A stretch of 64,000 nucleotides of DNA from Epiperipatus broadwayi (lineage: Eukaryota > Onychophora > Udeonychophora > Euonychophora > Peripatidae), in contig JAQFVV010000012.1 of the NCBI GenBank assembly GCA_028023455.1, positions 13,780,364 to 13,844,363 on the forward strand, read 5' to 3'. The translations under genes were made by a program, and so were the position numbers. The notes below the pieces were generated by a model. It searched no databases and had not been told where the DNA came from. It saw only the letters and a program-made list of their open reading frames with translations. Positions 49,172-60,371 of this stretch are shown here, piece after piece. How positions within the stretch are numbered: the stretch's first letter is position 1; each line of letters starts with the position of its first letter.

Positions 49172-50100
49172 TTACATAAAAATTCAAAAGAGAAAGCTAT
49201 TATATAACATTAAGTGTTGCAAATTTAAATTCAAATTAGTGACTGTTGGAAAAGCTGATTAATAAAGAGATAGATATTGGGATTTTAAGTAGCAAAATAA
49301 TAAAATTAAAATAATTTTGCTATACCCTGAGGGTCTCTAAAAACCAGTCAGTGAGCTAAATAAACATAATACTTTGAAATGTATATATATAATAAGATTT
49401 ATTTAATAATAAATAATATTGTGATAAAAACAACATAAAACGGTAATAGTCCATTAATATTCATACACTATATTTTTCTCCAATGAAAATAGTCATCTTT
49501 CCACACCAGGAATAATCCAGTTATTATATTTGTGCTTGCAAATCAAATGACTCTTCAAACACAAATAAGCATATCTAATTTCACATATAGAATAAATTTT
49601 TTTAAAGTTCGCAATAATAGTCCTTACATTGGCACACATAATTTATGTTATATATTAACCATCTGTTTCCAACTTGTCTCTTTCAGTTTGGTTAAGTTTC
49701 AGTTAGTTACTCTTCGCTGGTAATAATCTTTTCAATATACAAACAAGTAACTGCTTCTTGCTTGCCACTGTTCCATTTTAGACTTAAAAACTGCTAGTCG
49801 GTTTACTAGTCTATCATTGTACCATTCTTTACCACTGATCTGTTATTACTTCAAATCAACCTTAACTGTAATCCAGTCTAAATGTTAGCCATTTCCTCTC
49901 TCTCCTTCATTTACCGGTGGGTATATATGATTTAATTTATATGCAACTAGCTTTATTTGTATATAAATTCTTTGGGACAATCTCTCCAGCGAGTTTAATT
50001 TTCTCCAATAAAGGAAATGTTATTAAAGTGAAAAAATCTATATGTATTTGCAAAAATAAAATCTTTATTTACATATATGGTTTTATGTGCATGGACATTT

Positions 50101-50114
50101 CACTTCTCCCCCTA
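50101..50114 (-). promoter_or_regulatory. Probable polypurine tract of gypsy #3
   Basis: Minus strand TAGGGGGAGAAGTG lies after the pol tail, a suitable plus-strand primer. The LTR would begin with the TG here or a few bases on. Confidence 0.5.
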
Positions 50115-50189
50115 TTCTAAAAAATGCTGACTTAATTTATTACTAAATTTTTAAACTTGTCAGGTCATTTACTTTTATGTTTACACAGA

Positions 50190-50540
50190 GTTTTGGGAAT
50201 AACTTTCTTTTCTTCTTCTTTTGAAATAGTTCCACCTTCTTTTTCCTCCCATATAAATACTGTCATCAATTAATTTAACTTGGTCTAAATCAGTAATTAA
50301 ATCCTCCAATAAAAAATCCTTTTTTCTAATTCTTCTAAGAATTTATTTAGATGAATATCTGGCAAGGTTCTGTAATTTTACTATTCTTATAACTTTCGAT
50401 ATTACTTTCATTATTTCACCTGATGACCATTTAGAATTAAGTAAGTCATGTATCCATGTTTTTTCTCCTACTAGAAACTGGTTCCAATCATTTTTACAAG
50501 TAGGTAGTACTAGCTTTGTTAATTAGTTTGAGGAGTCCTA
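50190..50540 (-). pseudogene. Integrase C-terminal tail of gypsy #3
   Basis: Minus-strand translation gives VGEKTWIHDLLNSKWSSGEI and then KVIRIVKLQN. This matches the small beta-barrel at the end of Mag-type integrases ('G..V..R......W..G.I'). A basic tail follows. Frames change at least once. The catalytic integrase core is absent, so the protease and the integrase tail are joined by a deletion of most of pol. Confidence 0.5.
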
Positions 50541-50548
50541 GTTTTTTT

Positions 50549-50730
50549 CACACCCAATTTGCTATAGCCGCAATACCAGTATTTAAAATTCTGGAGTTTA
50601 GCAAGTTATTATTCACATTTACATGAATATCCTTTTTTTCACACCCAATTTGCTATAGCCGCAATACCAGTATTTAAAATTCTGGAGTTTAGCAAGTTAT
50701 TATTCACATTTACATGAATATCCTGTGATC
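50549..50730 (+). repeat. Tandem duplication, 91-bp period
   Basis: Two essentially identical copies beginning CACACCCAATTTGCTATAGC lie within the pol remnant, a recent local duplication. Confidence 0.9.
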
Positions 50731-50734
50731 AAAA

Positions 50735-50990
50735 CCAATTTCTTCCTAACAATGGATTGATTTTTTTATTTATTATGTAAAGTGTCAGCCCACCCTAGAA
50801 ATTAATTTTGCAGGCACTATCATTTTTTCTCAAATATCAATTTTATTGCCATTTATATCTATAACTATCACATCTGTATCATGAAGTGTTATCTTCCTTT
50901 TACATTTTCCACTAATTTTAATCCAATTGCTGCGAAATACTGACAGACTGGCTCCATTGTCCACTTCCCTTTTACTGTTGGACCACAAAT
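50735..50990 (-). pseudogene. Protease of gypsy #3
   Basis: Minus-strand translation shows VDNGASLSVFRSNWIKI near 50950, with D-N-G in place of D-S-G or D-T-G at the active site. Near 50745 is a PLLGRNWF end motif typical of Mag-type proteases. Intervening frames carry stops. The change at the active site fits decay or sequence drift. Confidence 0.6.
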
Positions 50991-50993
50991 AAT

Positions 50994-52683
50994 GTAATCA
51001 TTTGAAATATGGGAACGACTGCTTGATGGCATTGATGCTATACAAAATCAATCAAATGTAACGTTACCGGGCCGCAACTTTTTTTTTATATAACATGATT
51101 TTTTTTTTTGCTTAAACAAATTTTTATTTCATTTATAACATTTCTTTTTTATTAAATAAATTTTTATATTCATTTTCATTGTTTTTTTAACCTGACATTT
51201 TTCTTTATTCAACAAATTTTGGTAATTTAACTTTGTGTTTATTTTTCTGATTTTAAAACTTCTGACTGTTTCACAACGAAAAAACTTGTTTTAATTCCGC
51301 AGAAAAAATATAATACAATTATTTAGGACTTTTTCCGATTTTGTTCTACATTTTTTTTTTTTTTTGGTAGACTAAATTGTTTTTCTTCTTATTAAATCAA
51401 AAGTAACTTTTGTGTTTTTGGGGGGTAAAATATGATTTTGAAATCCCCACCACTACCCTCGGATAAATAATTGTAACAAAAAGTCAATAATTTTTTTTTT
51501 AACAACTTTTTTTTACTTTTTATTTTTATTTATATTTTGTTTGAATTATCTTTTTTTTTTTTTTTTGACTTCTACAATAAACTGCTTTTTTGAGGGGTTT
51601 CATACTTTGTTATTAGTAACAAAAAGTTAGAACATAAAATAGTAATTTATTTTAACCCCACTTGTTTTAACCCTGCTGAAAAAATATAATACAATTATTT
51701 GGGACTTGTTTTGATTTTGTTCTACCTTTTTTTTTTTGGGTTGACTAAATTATTTTTCTTCTTATTAAATCAAAAGTAACTTTTGTGTTTTGGGAGGTTA
51801 AAAAATTGTTTTGAAACCCCCACCCTTGGATAAATAATTGTAACAAAAAGTCAATAATTTTTTTTTGCAACAACTTTTTCTCACTTTTTACTTTTATTTA
51901 TATTTTGTTTGAATTACCTTTTTTTTTGGCTTCTACAATAAACTGCTTTTTTGTGGGGTTTCATACTTTGTTATTATTAAAAAAAAGTAAACAAAAATAA
52001 TAATATTAACTCCGCTGAAAAAAGATAATCCAAATACTTATTTCTAATAAAATAAAATAAAAATACACAGACTTTGGACTTTTTGAACTTATTTTTATTT
52101 ATTATTTTATTGCTGTAATAAAAAAAAATCTGCTATTTGGGAGAACATTATGTGCCTGAAAAAAGGACAGGACTCACTTTCTGTACTCGACAATTCTGAA
52201 AAAGTTAAAAATTGCATGTTCTTCTCAGACATTTTATAAGTCTCGTATATTTTCCACGCTGAAACGTGACTTAGCGCGTGAGCTTTGTCGAAGCCTGTTC
52301 GAACATACCTTTTGCCAATTTTTTACATAGTAACATTTTTTAGGGAAGGGTGGAGACCATATGACAATTATTAGTAATTAACAACATTATTTAACTACCA
52401 ATGACATTACTTTATTATGGAGATTTGAAAAGTTGCACCGACTTACAATTAAAACACCCTCAAGTGATTCGGTAATCAACTATGAATAGAACGAATACAC
52501 ATAAATAGTTTTGAAGCACAAAACAGGCCATAATATTTTTGTGCAACATCATGTAAAGTGACCTGCAATGGGTAATACAATATAAATGTTATATTAGCCA
52601 TAAGCCGCAGAAACGGTATTTTTAAGTGTTTTGATACATAAACAATGCCATCAAGAAACTGTGCCCGGATTTCAGATGATAAC
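50994..52683. mobile_element. TIR transposon of the GGTAATCATC family, copy 3
   Basis: The 1690-bp copy starts GTAATCATTTGAAAT and ends, reversed, GTTATCATCTGAAATCC and GGGCACAG. It matches the copies at 26012-29288 through poly-T tracts and the modules with AACAAAAAGTCAATAA. It sits between the gag and protease parts of gypsy #3. I could not find a clean 8-bp duplication here; the junctions may be eroded. Confidence 0.75.
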
Positions 52684-53295
52684 TGTCTAAAAATGTGGTC
52701 CGCTTCTCTGTCATTCAGCCTCTTTATACTGACATTCTCATAATTTAATGTGCCTTCAGATTTATAATCTGCTTTTACAAAATTAATAACTCTACTGTCC
52801 CCAGAACTACAGACAGCTGCTAAATGTCCTTTTTTGTCACAGTTTCTATAATTTTTATTTCTGTGTTTACACTTATTTTTAAAAGTTCCACCTTTACCAC
52901 AAAAATAACACTTTCACTCTTTTCTACACAACAGGGCTCTATAATATGTTGTACTACTTTTTGATTTATTAACAAAATTTTCTCCGACTGTTGTGGCTTT
53001 ATAAATTCCAATGCATTATTTTGTAAAGCTTCCTGCAGGTCACATTTTCCCACAACTTTTTTATAACTTAGGTTATGGTTGCTGAGCAATACTTTTTGAA
53101 AATTTTCATTCTCTATGCCATATAGAAGATGTTCCAATAATATGTTGTTTATTTCTGGTCCAACACCACAGTGTTTATACAGCTTCCTTAGAGCTAAATC
53201 ATAGTACACATATTTTTCATGTGGTAGTTGTTTTCGGTTTCTCAATCTCAGCCACGTTACCCACTTAAAATACTTTCAAAGGCAAATATCCATTT
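52684..53295 (-). pseudogene. Gag C-terminal half of gypsy #3
   Basis: The 141-codon frame at 53245-52820 continues the capsid region (RNRKQLPHEKYVYYDLALRK, then LLEHLLYGIENENFQ). It is followed, partly in another frame, by zinc-knuckle remnants, CYFCGKGGTFKNKC (His replaced by Phe) and a second ending CDKKGHLAAVC. The match in order to the gag of gypsy #1 is good. The 5' part of the gene lies at 55109-55327 beyond the transposon insertion. Confidence 0.7.
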
Positions 53296-53303
53296 AAAAT
53301 TTC

Positions 53304-55100
53304 GGTTGTTTTCTCATCCTTGGTGTTCACCTTAAGATGTCGCTACTTCTAGGTAAATTCCTAGAAATATACAGTTTCACCGACCTTCACCCAACAAAAG
53401 AGGAATTTCTCTACATTATAAATGCAGAAAAGTCCTCACGTTATGTTGGACGGAGGAGGTGGCGACAGAAGCCAACACAAAGAGACTTCTTTCTATGATA
53501 AAACACAGAAAGAGTTCCCGACGGCTGCCGGTTATGGCTTTTTTTCTATGCTAAAAGCAAAAAGAAAGAAATGCCTCGATCGGCTGCCATAGTAGTCGAT
53601 TTTGTTCATCATTTTCTCGTAATAGTAGAATATCTATTTTCTCTGTAGTTTTGTGTGAGAGTGTGTGTATTTGAAGCAGTTGTAGTTTTTTTAAATTTGA
53701 TAAGACGTCTATTTTTTTTAATGTGTTGTAACTTACTTTACTATTGTAAGTTTAGTAATAATGTCCGGAAGATTCCATTATGAAGGGGTAACCCTCAAAA
53801 ATTGCTTTTAAGGGTGCGAAAGGGAAAAAAAAATTAAAGGATCACGCAAAAAGTACCGTTTTCGCGAGAATTCGTCCGTGACCAGTTACTTTTGCTATAT
53901 ATATATATATGCACAAACAAAAACAACCCACTGTCTAATTATTAGGAATTACTTGTCCGAAAAATAAAATTAGTCGGGTATTTTTTTTTTTTGTTACATT
54001 TATTATTTCAAAATAAGATTAGTTTTTACATCTACACACTAACAAAAACAACATAGTTCCTGATTAATTACTGTCTTTAAAAAAAAACAAATTCAATGGG
54101 GTTTGATTTTTTTCAATGGAGTCTTTGAATTACGGTTTGTTTTTATATATACACAAGATTTACCAAAAAAAAGAAACCCACTTTCTGATTAATTACTGTC
54201 AAAAGAAATGCAAATTAGGCGGCTATCATTTTTAAATTTAGTATTTCAATAACGGTACCCTTTTTTATAGACAGACTTAACAAAAACAACCCACTTTCTG
54301 ATTCATTACTGTCCCCAAAAAAAGAAAACGGAAATTAGTCGGGTATCATTTTTCAATCGAGTCTTTTAATGATGGTACTTACTAATAGTAGTCGGGTATC
54401 AATTCTAAATTGTAGTATATAAATTACGTTACTTTTGATAGATTTAGAATTACGTCTTGCTTATTTAATAAAATGATTGATTTACTCTTGACCAAAAATA
54501 CCGTAACTTTAAAAAAAAAGACACACACACACACAAAACTCAAAAACAATCTAAGATTAATAAACATTGACTTATTACGTCTTGCTTTTGAATCAAATTA
54601 TTGATTTACTCTTGCAAAAAAAATACCGTAACTTTAAAAAGACACACCTAAAGTCCAAAAAAAAAAAAATTCGAAAAAGCCCCGTAACTTTAAAGACACA
54701 CACAGAAACTCAAAAACAAGATAAGATTAATAAACATTTACTTATTACGTCTGGCTTTTGAATAAAATTATTGATTTACTCTTGCAAAAAAAAAAGACCG
54801 TAACTTTAAAAAGACACACGTAAAGTCAAAAAAAAAATTAGAAAAACACCATAACTTTAAAGACACACACACACACAAACTCAAAAACAAGATAAGATTA
54901 ATAAACATTTACAAAAATGAAAAAAACTAACATCATATAATAGTATTAGTTAGTAGAATATTTTATTACAAATCTAAGAAATCAGATCTTTTTAGATCAA
55001 ATCGATCATTTAGGTCCGGCCCGGAATTGTTATATATATATATGTTTTTGATTAGCATCAACGCCATCTTAAGGCGAACACCAAGGATGAGAATACAACC
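53304..55100. mobile_element. 1.8-kb TIR element with perfect 8-bp target duplication
   Basis: The ends are inverted copies about 37 bp long: left GGTTGTTTTCTCATCC, right (reversed) GGTTGTATTCTCATCC, continuing through CTTGGTGTTC and CTTAAGATG. The flanks are AAAATTTC on both sides (53296-53303 and 55101-55108). The interior has no transposase. Instead it has two tandem arrays: modules around CAACCCACTTTCTGATTA (53920-54360), and about 120-bp modules with GATTTACTCTTGCAAAAA and ACTTTAAA-GACACAC (54440-54910). It disrupts the gag of gypsy #3. GG termini and an 8-bp duplication suggest Merlin- or MULE-type transposition. Confidence 0.88.
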
Positions 55101-55108
55101 AAAATTTC

Positions 55109-55327
55109 TATAACTTCTTCATATAGAAATTCCTCCAGATTTTTGGGATCAATAAATCTGTTTGCAAACTGTATTACATCTTGACCTGCAAAATAAAGAA
55201 GGGTGACACTTTGAGACAGTCATCTTCCACTTTATTTATAAACATATAATACACGTTTTACATAATTTTTCCAAGAATCAATGTTGGTTATATCGAATTA
55301 ATGAATTGCAGAACTTAGTGCTGCCAT
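55109..55327 (-). pseudogene. Gag N-terminus of gypsy #3
   Basis: From ATG at 55327 the frame reads MAALSSAIH, then a stop, then FDITNIDSWKNYVKRV and, further on, LLYFAGQDVIQFANRF. This is the same pattern as residues 1-60 of the gag of gypsy #1. Two stops interrupt it. A PBS-like CTACAGGATTTGAT is visible upstream at about 55360, degenerate. Confidence 0.65.
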
Positions 55328-55489
55328 ATTTTATTATTCGCAGAAGTTATCCTATATCAAATCCTGTAGCACAATGAAGAAGAAACAAGCCAAGTTTATC
55401 AAAATATACAATGACCCAACATCTTTTTTTTTGTAATTTTTTTTCTAGATTCAACTTACAAAGAATATGTACTTAGTCAAAATAAGTCA

Positions 55490-55790
55490 TAGATCACATG
55501 ACCCTATTCTCTTAAGCTTGTAAGTTATAAACAATGATTGCCACTTCCTCAACAAGCTTTGTGATAAATGCTTAGCTAGAGAAAGCATTTAAAATATGTC
55601 AGGACCCCCCCTATCCTAGCACCTCTCTGAGGAGTGCCAGAGCATGAAATCATGGTCAGAGGTTTGGGGGGGGGGGTACTGACAGAGATATTTTAAATAC
55701 TTTCTTTAGCTAAGCATTTATCACAAAGCTTGTTGAGGAATTGGCAATTCTCATTGTTTATAATATGTACTTACTTTTGAAAGATGGTTG
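55490..55790. mobile_element. Foldback family A, copy at 55.5 kb
   Basis: Arms at about 55513-55600 and 55655-55770 are reverse complements (CAACAAGCTTTGTGATAAATG and its complement). The loop has CATGAAATCATGGTCAGAGG and runs of C and G at the arm bases. AAGTCATAGATCACATGACC at the left resembles the 25.7-kb copy. Confidence 0.75.
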
Positions 55791-56104
55791 GAATCAGGTA
55801 TTGAATTCCTGATTCGAATCCCATAGAATCTTTTTTTTTTAATTTAAAGAACTAATTTAAAAAATATTGTTTTAATAATTATTTACTGAATTAAGATTAA
55901 ATATTCCAATATTTTTTATAAAATCATAATTCTAAAATTTAGTTTTTAAACACAAACTCATAAAAAACATATCACATTTTATAAATTTGTTTATGTGTTT
56001 TATATTTTTTACCTCTAAAGAAAATTTTTTTTAAATATTACCATTTTATTGTTAATGAGGCATTTATTTTATATAGCTCTATGTTTATAAATTGTAATAA
56101 ACTA

Positions 56105-56330
56105 AAGATCAGCCTTTCAAGTTAACGTACATGCGCTTTTTATGAATATTAATACTAATAAATGAATAGTTTCACTTCCAACACAAGATAAAGTATTTGG
56201 GTTGAAAGAATAGATGGATTCATTCTATTCTTTTGAAAAGACTTTATCTTGTGTTGGAAGTGAAAGTATTCATTTATTAGTATTAATATTCATAAAAAGC
56301 ACAAGTACGTTAGCTTGAAAGGCTGATCTT
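56105..56330. mobile_element. Palindromic MITE with TA target (family C), second copy
   Basis: Ends AAGATCAGCCTTTCAAG and its reverse complement abut TA on both sides (56103-56104 and 56331-56332). Arms of about 95 bp share ATCAGCCTTTCA and the AATAAATGAATA segment with the element at 39124-39451. Confidence 0.85.
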
Positions 56331-56334
56331 TAAT

Positions 56335-57985
56335 TTATTACATTTTATTATTAGTATATTTTTTCACATATTAAAACATCATTGTAGGAATCCAAAAGGA
56401 TATAATTATTCTTTAAGTAAATGTCAATCAAATTTATTTCTTTGGTGTTATTTTTTTTTAGAATATAATTGTTATTTACTCTTACACTTCCCTATTGGAT
56501 CTCTCTTAATCAATTATTTTACTTTTAAAAAATAAAAAATGTTTTTCTCTTATTTCTTTTTTCATCAAAAAGTTTTTCTAAAATTTCTTTTTATAAAAAA
56601 AAATTAATAGACGATTCCAAGACCTCAATGTATTAACATAAATATCTTCGGTTCTTGGACTTGCTACAATCATGAATATAATTATCTTTATTAGTGTTTC
56701 ACTTAATGCTAATTTTACATCTCTCGATAATTCGTATTAATAAAATTAATAATTTATTCATCTATTATTCAAATTAATAAAAATTTAAAAAATTATTCTG
56801 AGATCCGAATCAAGCATCGAATACCAGATTTCAAGTGAAGAGATTGAGGATAAAATAATATAAATGTAATTAAAATGAACTATTATAATACAATATAATA
56901 ACTATTATAATACCTATAATTATAAAAATAATAAATTATTTATTTAATAATAGTTTATCAAAATAATTGCATAAATAAATTATCTTTTAATAGGTACATC
57001 TTAATGGAAAGACTGAAAATATATTTCTTTACACAACTTCTCAAAATTAGGAGAGTAATGTGATGCTGATATCCTCAAACAATCATTCAATTTTCATTCA
57101 TTAGGCATGACTGAAACTTATTTTTAATAAATAGCATTATACAAAATGTGGCTTCACTTATTAGGTAAGCAGATTCAAAAAAAGATTTCAGCTTCAATAT
57201 ATAATTTTTTAATATTGGATATTTTTGTGTATCAACTAATTTCAAAAATTTTTTAGATCATGTTCAGAGCTTTTAAAGTGACATAGATTTTGTAATTCTA
57301 TAATTTCTAATTCTAAATTTTCTACATTTACTGCACTAAATTCATTCGATTTTCAAAAAAATAAAATAAATCAATTCCAAGTCTTAAATTAATAAAATCT
57401 TTTACTAAATTCATTAGGTAACTTTGTTAAATAATTGGCATATACTGCGTTTCTGGAAATAATTTTGACATATGTGGAAAATACTTCAATGAATTTTTTT
57501 TGCAGGTGCAAACTCCAAAGAGTTAATTTACCTTTAAATGCTTTAATGGCGCTTACTCTGTCTCAAAATTTTTATTTTCACTTTGTAGTTCAAGATTTAA
57601 CTGGTTTAATTTCTGACAAATATCGACTAAAAAATGCTAAATCACCTAATCAAGGAGGATATTAGAGAACCTTATGGACATTTTCCTTTTATTTGAACCT
57701 ATATAGATTCCAATCAGAAAATAGAATCACTAATGACTTAATTAAGACCTTTATTTCCAATTCAATGGATATAGCCATAAATTTGTCAATCATTTAACAA
57801 TGTTGTTATAGTTTATATTTTCCATATCAATATAGTAATAATGATATTATTACGAACATCTACTGAAAAAAATATTGAGTTTTAAACAAAAGCAGACTTC
57901 ATACGGTTTTTTTTCATCATTAAATTACCTAATTTGTGTAAATACCACCCAAAAAAAAAAAAACATATATACAGTATATAATAAT
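56335..57985. other. Gene-free AT-rich stretch
   Basis: No supported gene. The 76-codon plus frame at 57435-57665 has no recognisable motif. Confidence 0.5.
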
Positions 57986-58517
57986 TAAGTCAATAAACAT
58001 CACGACTACCTCCTCTTATGCTTATGTATATCTGTTGTTAAAACAGGCAAAACTCACTATATATATTGCCACACATAGCAAGCTAGAGTAATCAATGGAT
58101 GCCAGAAGGCTTGTGCATAAAATCCCCATCTAGTGCCTACTCATCCAATATCCCCAGACTAGTTTCTATAAGCTAATGAGTTTGGATTGAAATTAAGGTG
58201 TTTTCAATTTAAGACTCATAGTTTTGTAGTTAAATGGAGATAAAAGGTGTTTGCTGGAGGGTTGCATTAGATCCCAAGATCTAGATGCAGTGCTCTCAGA
58301 TCCAAGGCTCCTCACTAACGAAGGCCATAAGCCAGAAACTAGTCTGGGGATATTGGATGAGTAGGCACTAGATGGGAATTTTATGCACAAGCCTTCTGGC
58401 ATCCATTGATTACTCTAGCTTGCTGTGTGTGGCAATATATATAATGAGTTTTGCCTGTTTTAACAACAGTTATACACAAGCATAAGAGGAGGTAGTCATG
58501 TGATGTTTATTGGCTTA
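57986..58517. mobile_element. Foldback element, family B
   Basis: The left end TAAGTCAATAAACATCACGA is mirrored at the right end by GTGATGTTTATTGGCTTA. Arms of about 180 bp continue inward through GCATAAGAGGAGGTAGTC and GATGCCAGAAGGCTTG. The loop at 58175-58320 includes GGAGGGTTGCATTAGATCCC. No protein is encoded. It is related to 58620-58903 and 11868-12010. Confidence 0.82.
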
Positions 58518-58619
58518 AAACCAATTATGCCTAATAGGATAGTGGTAGCTGTGGTTATTAAGGAACCAAAGACACCAAAATGTATGGGTACTGAACTGGA
58601 TTCAAACCCATATGACTAT

Positions 58620-58903
58620 ATAAAGTAATGGGCTTGGATTGAAAACATTAAGGTGTTTTCAATTTAAGACTCATAGTTTTGTAGTTAACTGGAGATAAAA
58701 GATGGTTGCTGGAGGGTTGCATTAGATCCCAAGATCTAGATGCAGTGCTCTCAGATCCAAGGCTCCTCATTGACGAAGGCCATAAGCCAGAAACTAGTCT
58801 GGGGATATAGGATGAGTATGCACTAGATGGAGATTTTATGCATCCAATGATTACTCTAGCTTGCTGTGTGTGGCAATATATATAGTGAGTTTTGCCTGTT
58901 TTA
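58620..58903. repeat. Direct partial copy of foldback family B
   Basis: Repeats the loop and right arm of the preceding element (58178-58465) in the same orientation, with a short deletion where GCACAAGCCTTCTGG would be. It ends at GTTTTGCCTGTTTTAA. It is either a second insertion or a local duplication. Confidence 0.82.
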
Positions 58904-59296
58904 AGTATATAGTAATGTTATATAATTTAAAAACACAGATATTATAATTTAAAAATTAAACTGTTTTGTCGAAGTTAAAAATTACTTTTGAAAAAATTTT
59001 AGGGGTAAAATAACCTTAAAATAATAACTATGTGCCTAAAAATTAATTAAAGCATCTGTAACATGATCTAACAATTAATTTAATTAATTTGAAGTTTAAG
59101 ACCCAATTTGTATATGATATTCACTTTTTCCATATTTTTTACAATCTTGAACATTTATAAATAAACTGCAATAAAATATTAACAAAAGCATTTTAAATTT
59201 TAATATATAAAGTGAAAAAAAACTATAGAGATAATACCTTTAGAAGTTCGCTTAAATTTTAATTGAATAACGTTATAATAAACAAAACAAACTCAC

Positions 59297-59544
59297 CTAT
59301 TTTCTTTATCTAATAAATTAACATCAACTTTTTTAACCAAAGATTTAACACTGTCTACTGCTCCGGACCAACAGACTTTATGAAGTTTGCTTACATCTTT
59401 ATCTTTACTTTTCAAATCTATAATATATCCTTGGTTACCATTGCCACTATTAGACTGAGATGATGCTAAATCTACAGTTGAATTTTTTTTTGAATTACTT
59501 ACATTCCCTTTAATAGTTTTACCAAGTTTTATAAGTTTTTTCAT
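59297..59544 (-). CDS. Ankyrin-repeat protein (ANKRD26/POTE-like), exon 1 with start codon
   Basis: The exon starts at ATG 59544 and gives 82 codons plus two bases (AG) before a GTGAGT donor. The first 20 or so residues are basic (MKKLIKLGKTIKG), then comes a Ser/Asn/Gln-rich linker. From about residue 42 it reads GYIIDLKSKDKDVSKLHKVC, WSGAVDSVKSLV and VDVNLLDKENR, the first ankyrin unit. Vertebrate ANKRD26 and POTE-type proteins share this layout: a basic Met-Lys-Lys start, Tyr-x-(I/V) and KD before L/IHK, and exon 1 ending at the Arg that opens the next repeat. Exon 2 at 29671-29557 joins in phase. In vertebrates ANKRD26 is a centriole and inner-membrane-associated protein with a long coiled-coil tail; whether this gene has such a tail cannot be seen. 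No TATA box is obvious upstream. Confidence 0.88.
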
Positions 59545-60371
59545 CGTAAGTTAGACACCAGTTCTTATTTGTATTTTGGACGGAATAAATATGATATAAC
59601 ACATAATTAATTACAAATAAAATATTTTCTACTTGGTTACTAGGTAGAAAATAAAAAATTTACAATTAGCGCCATTTTAATGCGAAAATAATGACATGGA
59701 AAATAGCGCCCTCTAAACCTCCGAAGGTTGCATTTTTATTTTTATTAACTTTATTATCTCTATTAATTGATTCTTTAATTGTATTAAAAAAAATAACAAA
59801 TGTTAATTTATTTAAATATTATACTGCAAATACTTTTTTTACAGTAAATAACTGCCACAGTTTCGAAACAACTTTTTAAGAAAGGAAACAGCATAGTATT
59901 TTGTTTGCAAAAAAGGCTATTTAAAAATACAAAAAGAGATGTAGTCTGGCCTGGAGGAAAAATTAAAAAATAAAGTTTTAAATGCGAAGACCTTACTTGA
60001 TATATAAATAAAGATTGAATTAAATATCAAAAACATATCGAAATGTTATTCAAAAAAATTGAAATTATTTTAATGAATGAAAATATGAAGCTGGAAACCA
60101 CAAAATATATATATTAGCATTTTGGTTTTTACTTACATTCCGAGGATAATTATTGTACTATATTTAAGTTTATATTAATTTGGAAAATGTGGGTGCAGTT
60201 CATCTTTTATAAATGCATAAAATAAAATACCACTGCTCTTTTTTTATTATTATTAAACCATCTTCAAAATCGAACATTATTATATTCAAAGAATATATAA
60301 ATTTCTGCTGCAAGATTTTCATTCTGCAATGAACGATCTGATAAATTGCGAATATATTGTAACAAAATTAA
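59545..60371. other. Upstream region of the ankyrin gene
   Basis: Holds the presumed promoter and 5' UTR of the minus-strand ankyrin gene; the bases before the ATG (TTACG) are unremarkable. A GC-richer spot at 59660-59730 (ATAGCGCCCTCTAAACC) could be a promoter-proximal element. Nothing else is recognised before the LTR at 60372. Confidence 0.4.

Larger units (their letters stand above)
49340..55500 (-). mobile_element. Mag-like Ty3/gypsy retrotransposon #3, split by two TIR transposons
   Basis: On the minus strand the order is gag N-terminus (55327-55109), TIR insertion (55100-53304), gag C-terminus with zinc knuckles (53303-52684), TIR insertion (52683-50994), protease (50990-50735) and integrase tail (50540-50190). 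A purine tract follows at 50114-50101, with presumed 3' LTR sequence below 50100. RT and RNase H are missing. The outer limits are estimates; the LTRs were not aligned. Confidence 0.6.
29672..59296 (-). other. Intron 1 of the ankyrin gene (29,625 bp)
   Basis: Bounded by a GTGAGT donor at 59296 and a TTTTTTCAG acceptor at 29672. It holds one gypsy element, two TIR transposons, hAT sequences, tRNA-like repeats, a solo LTR, MITEs and foldback elements. Phase agreement of the two exons and continuity of the ankyrin repeat across the junction support it. Confidence 0.82.

Noticed and set aside
55600-55680. G-quadruplex or regulatory element from the C and G runs.
   Set aside because: The runs face each other across a foldback hairpin and are best read as part of that repeat; a single run on each strand is not enough for a quadruplex claim.
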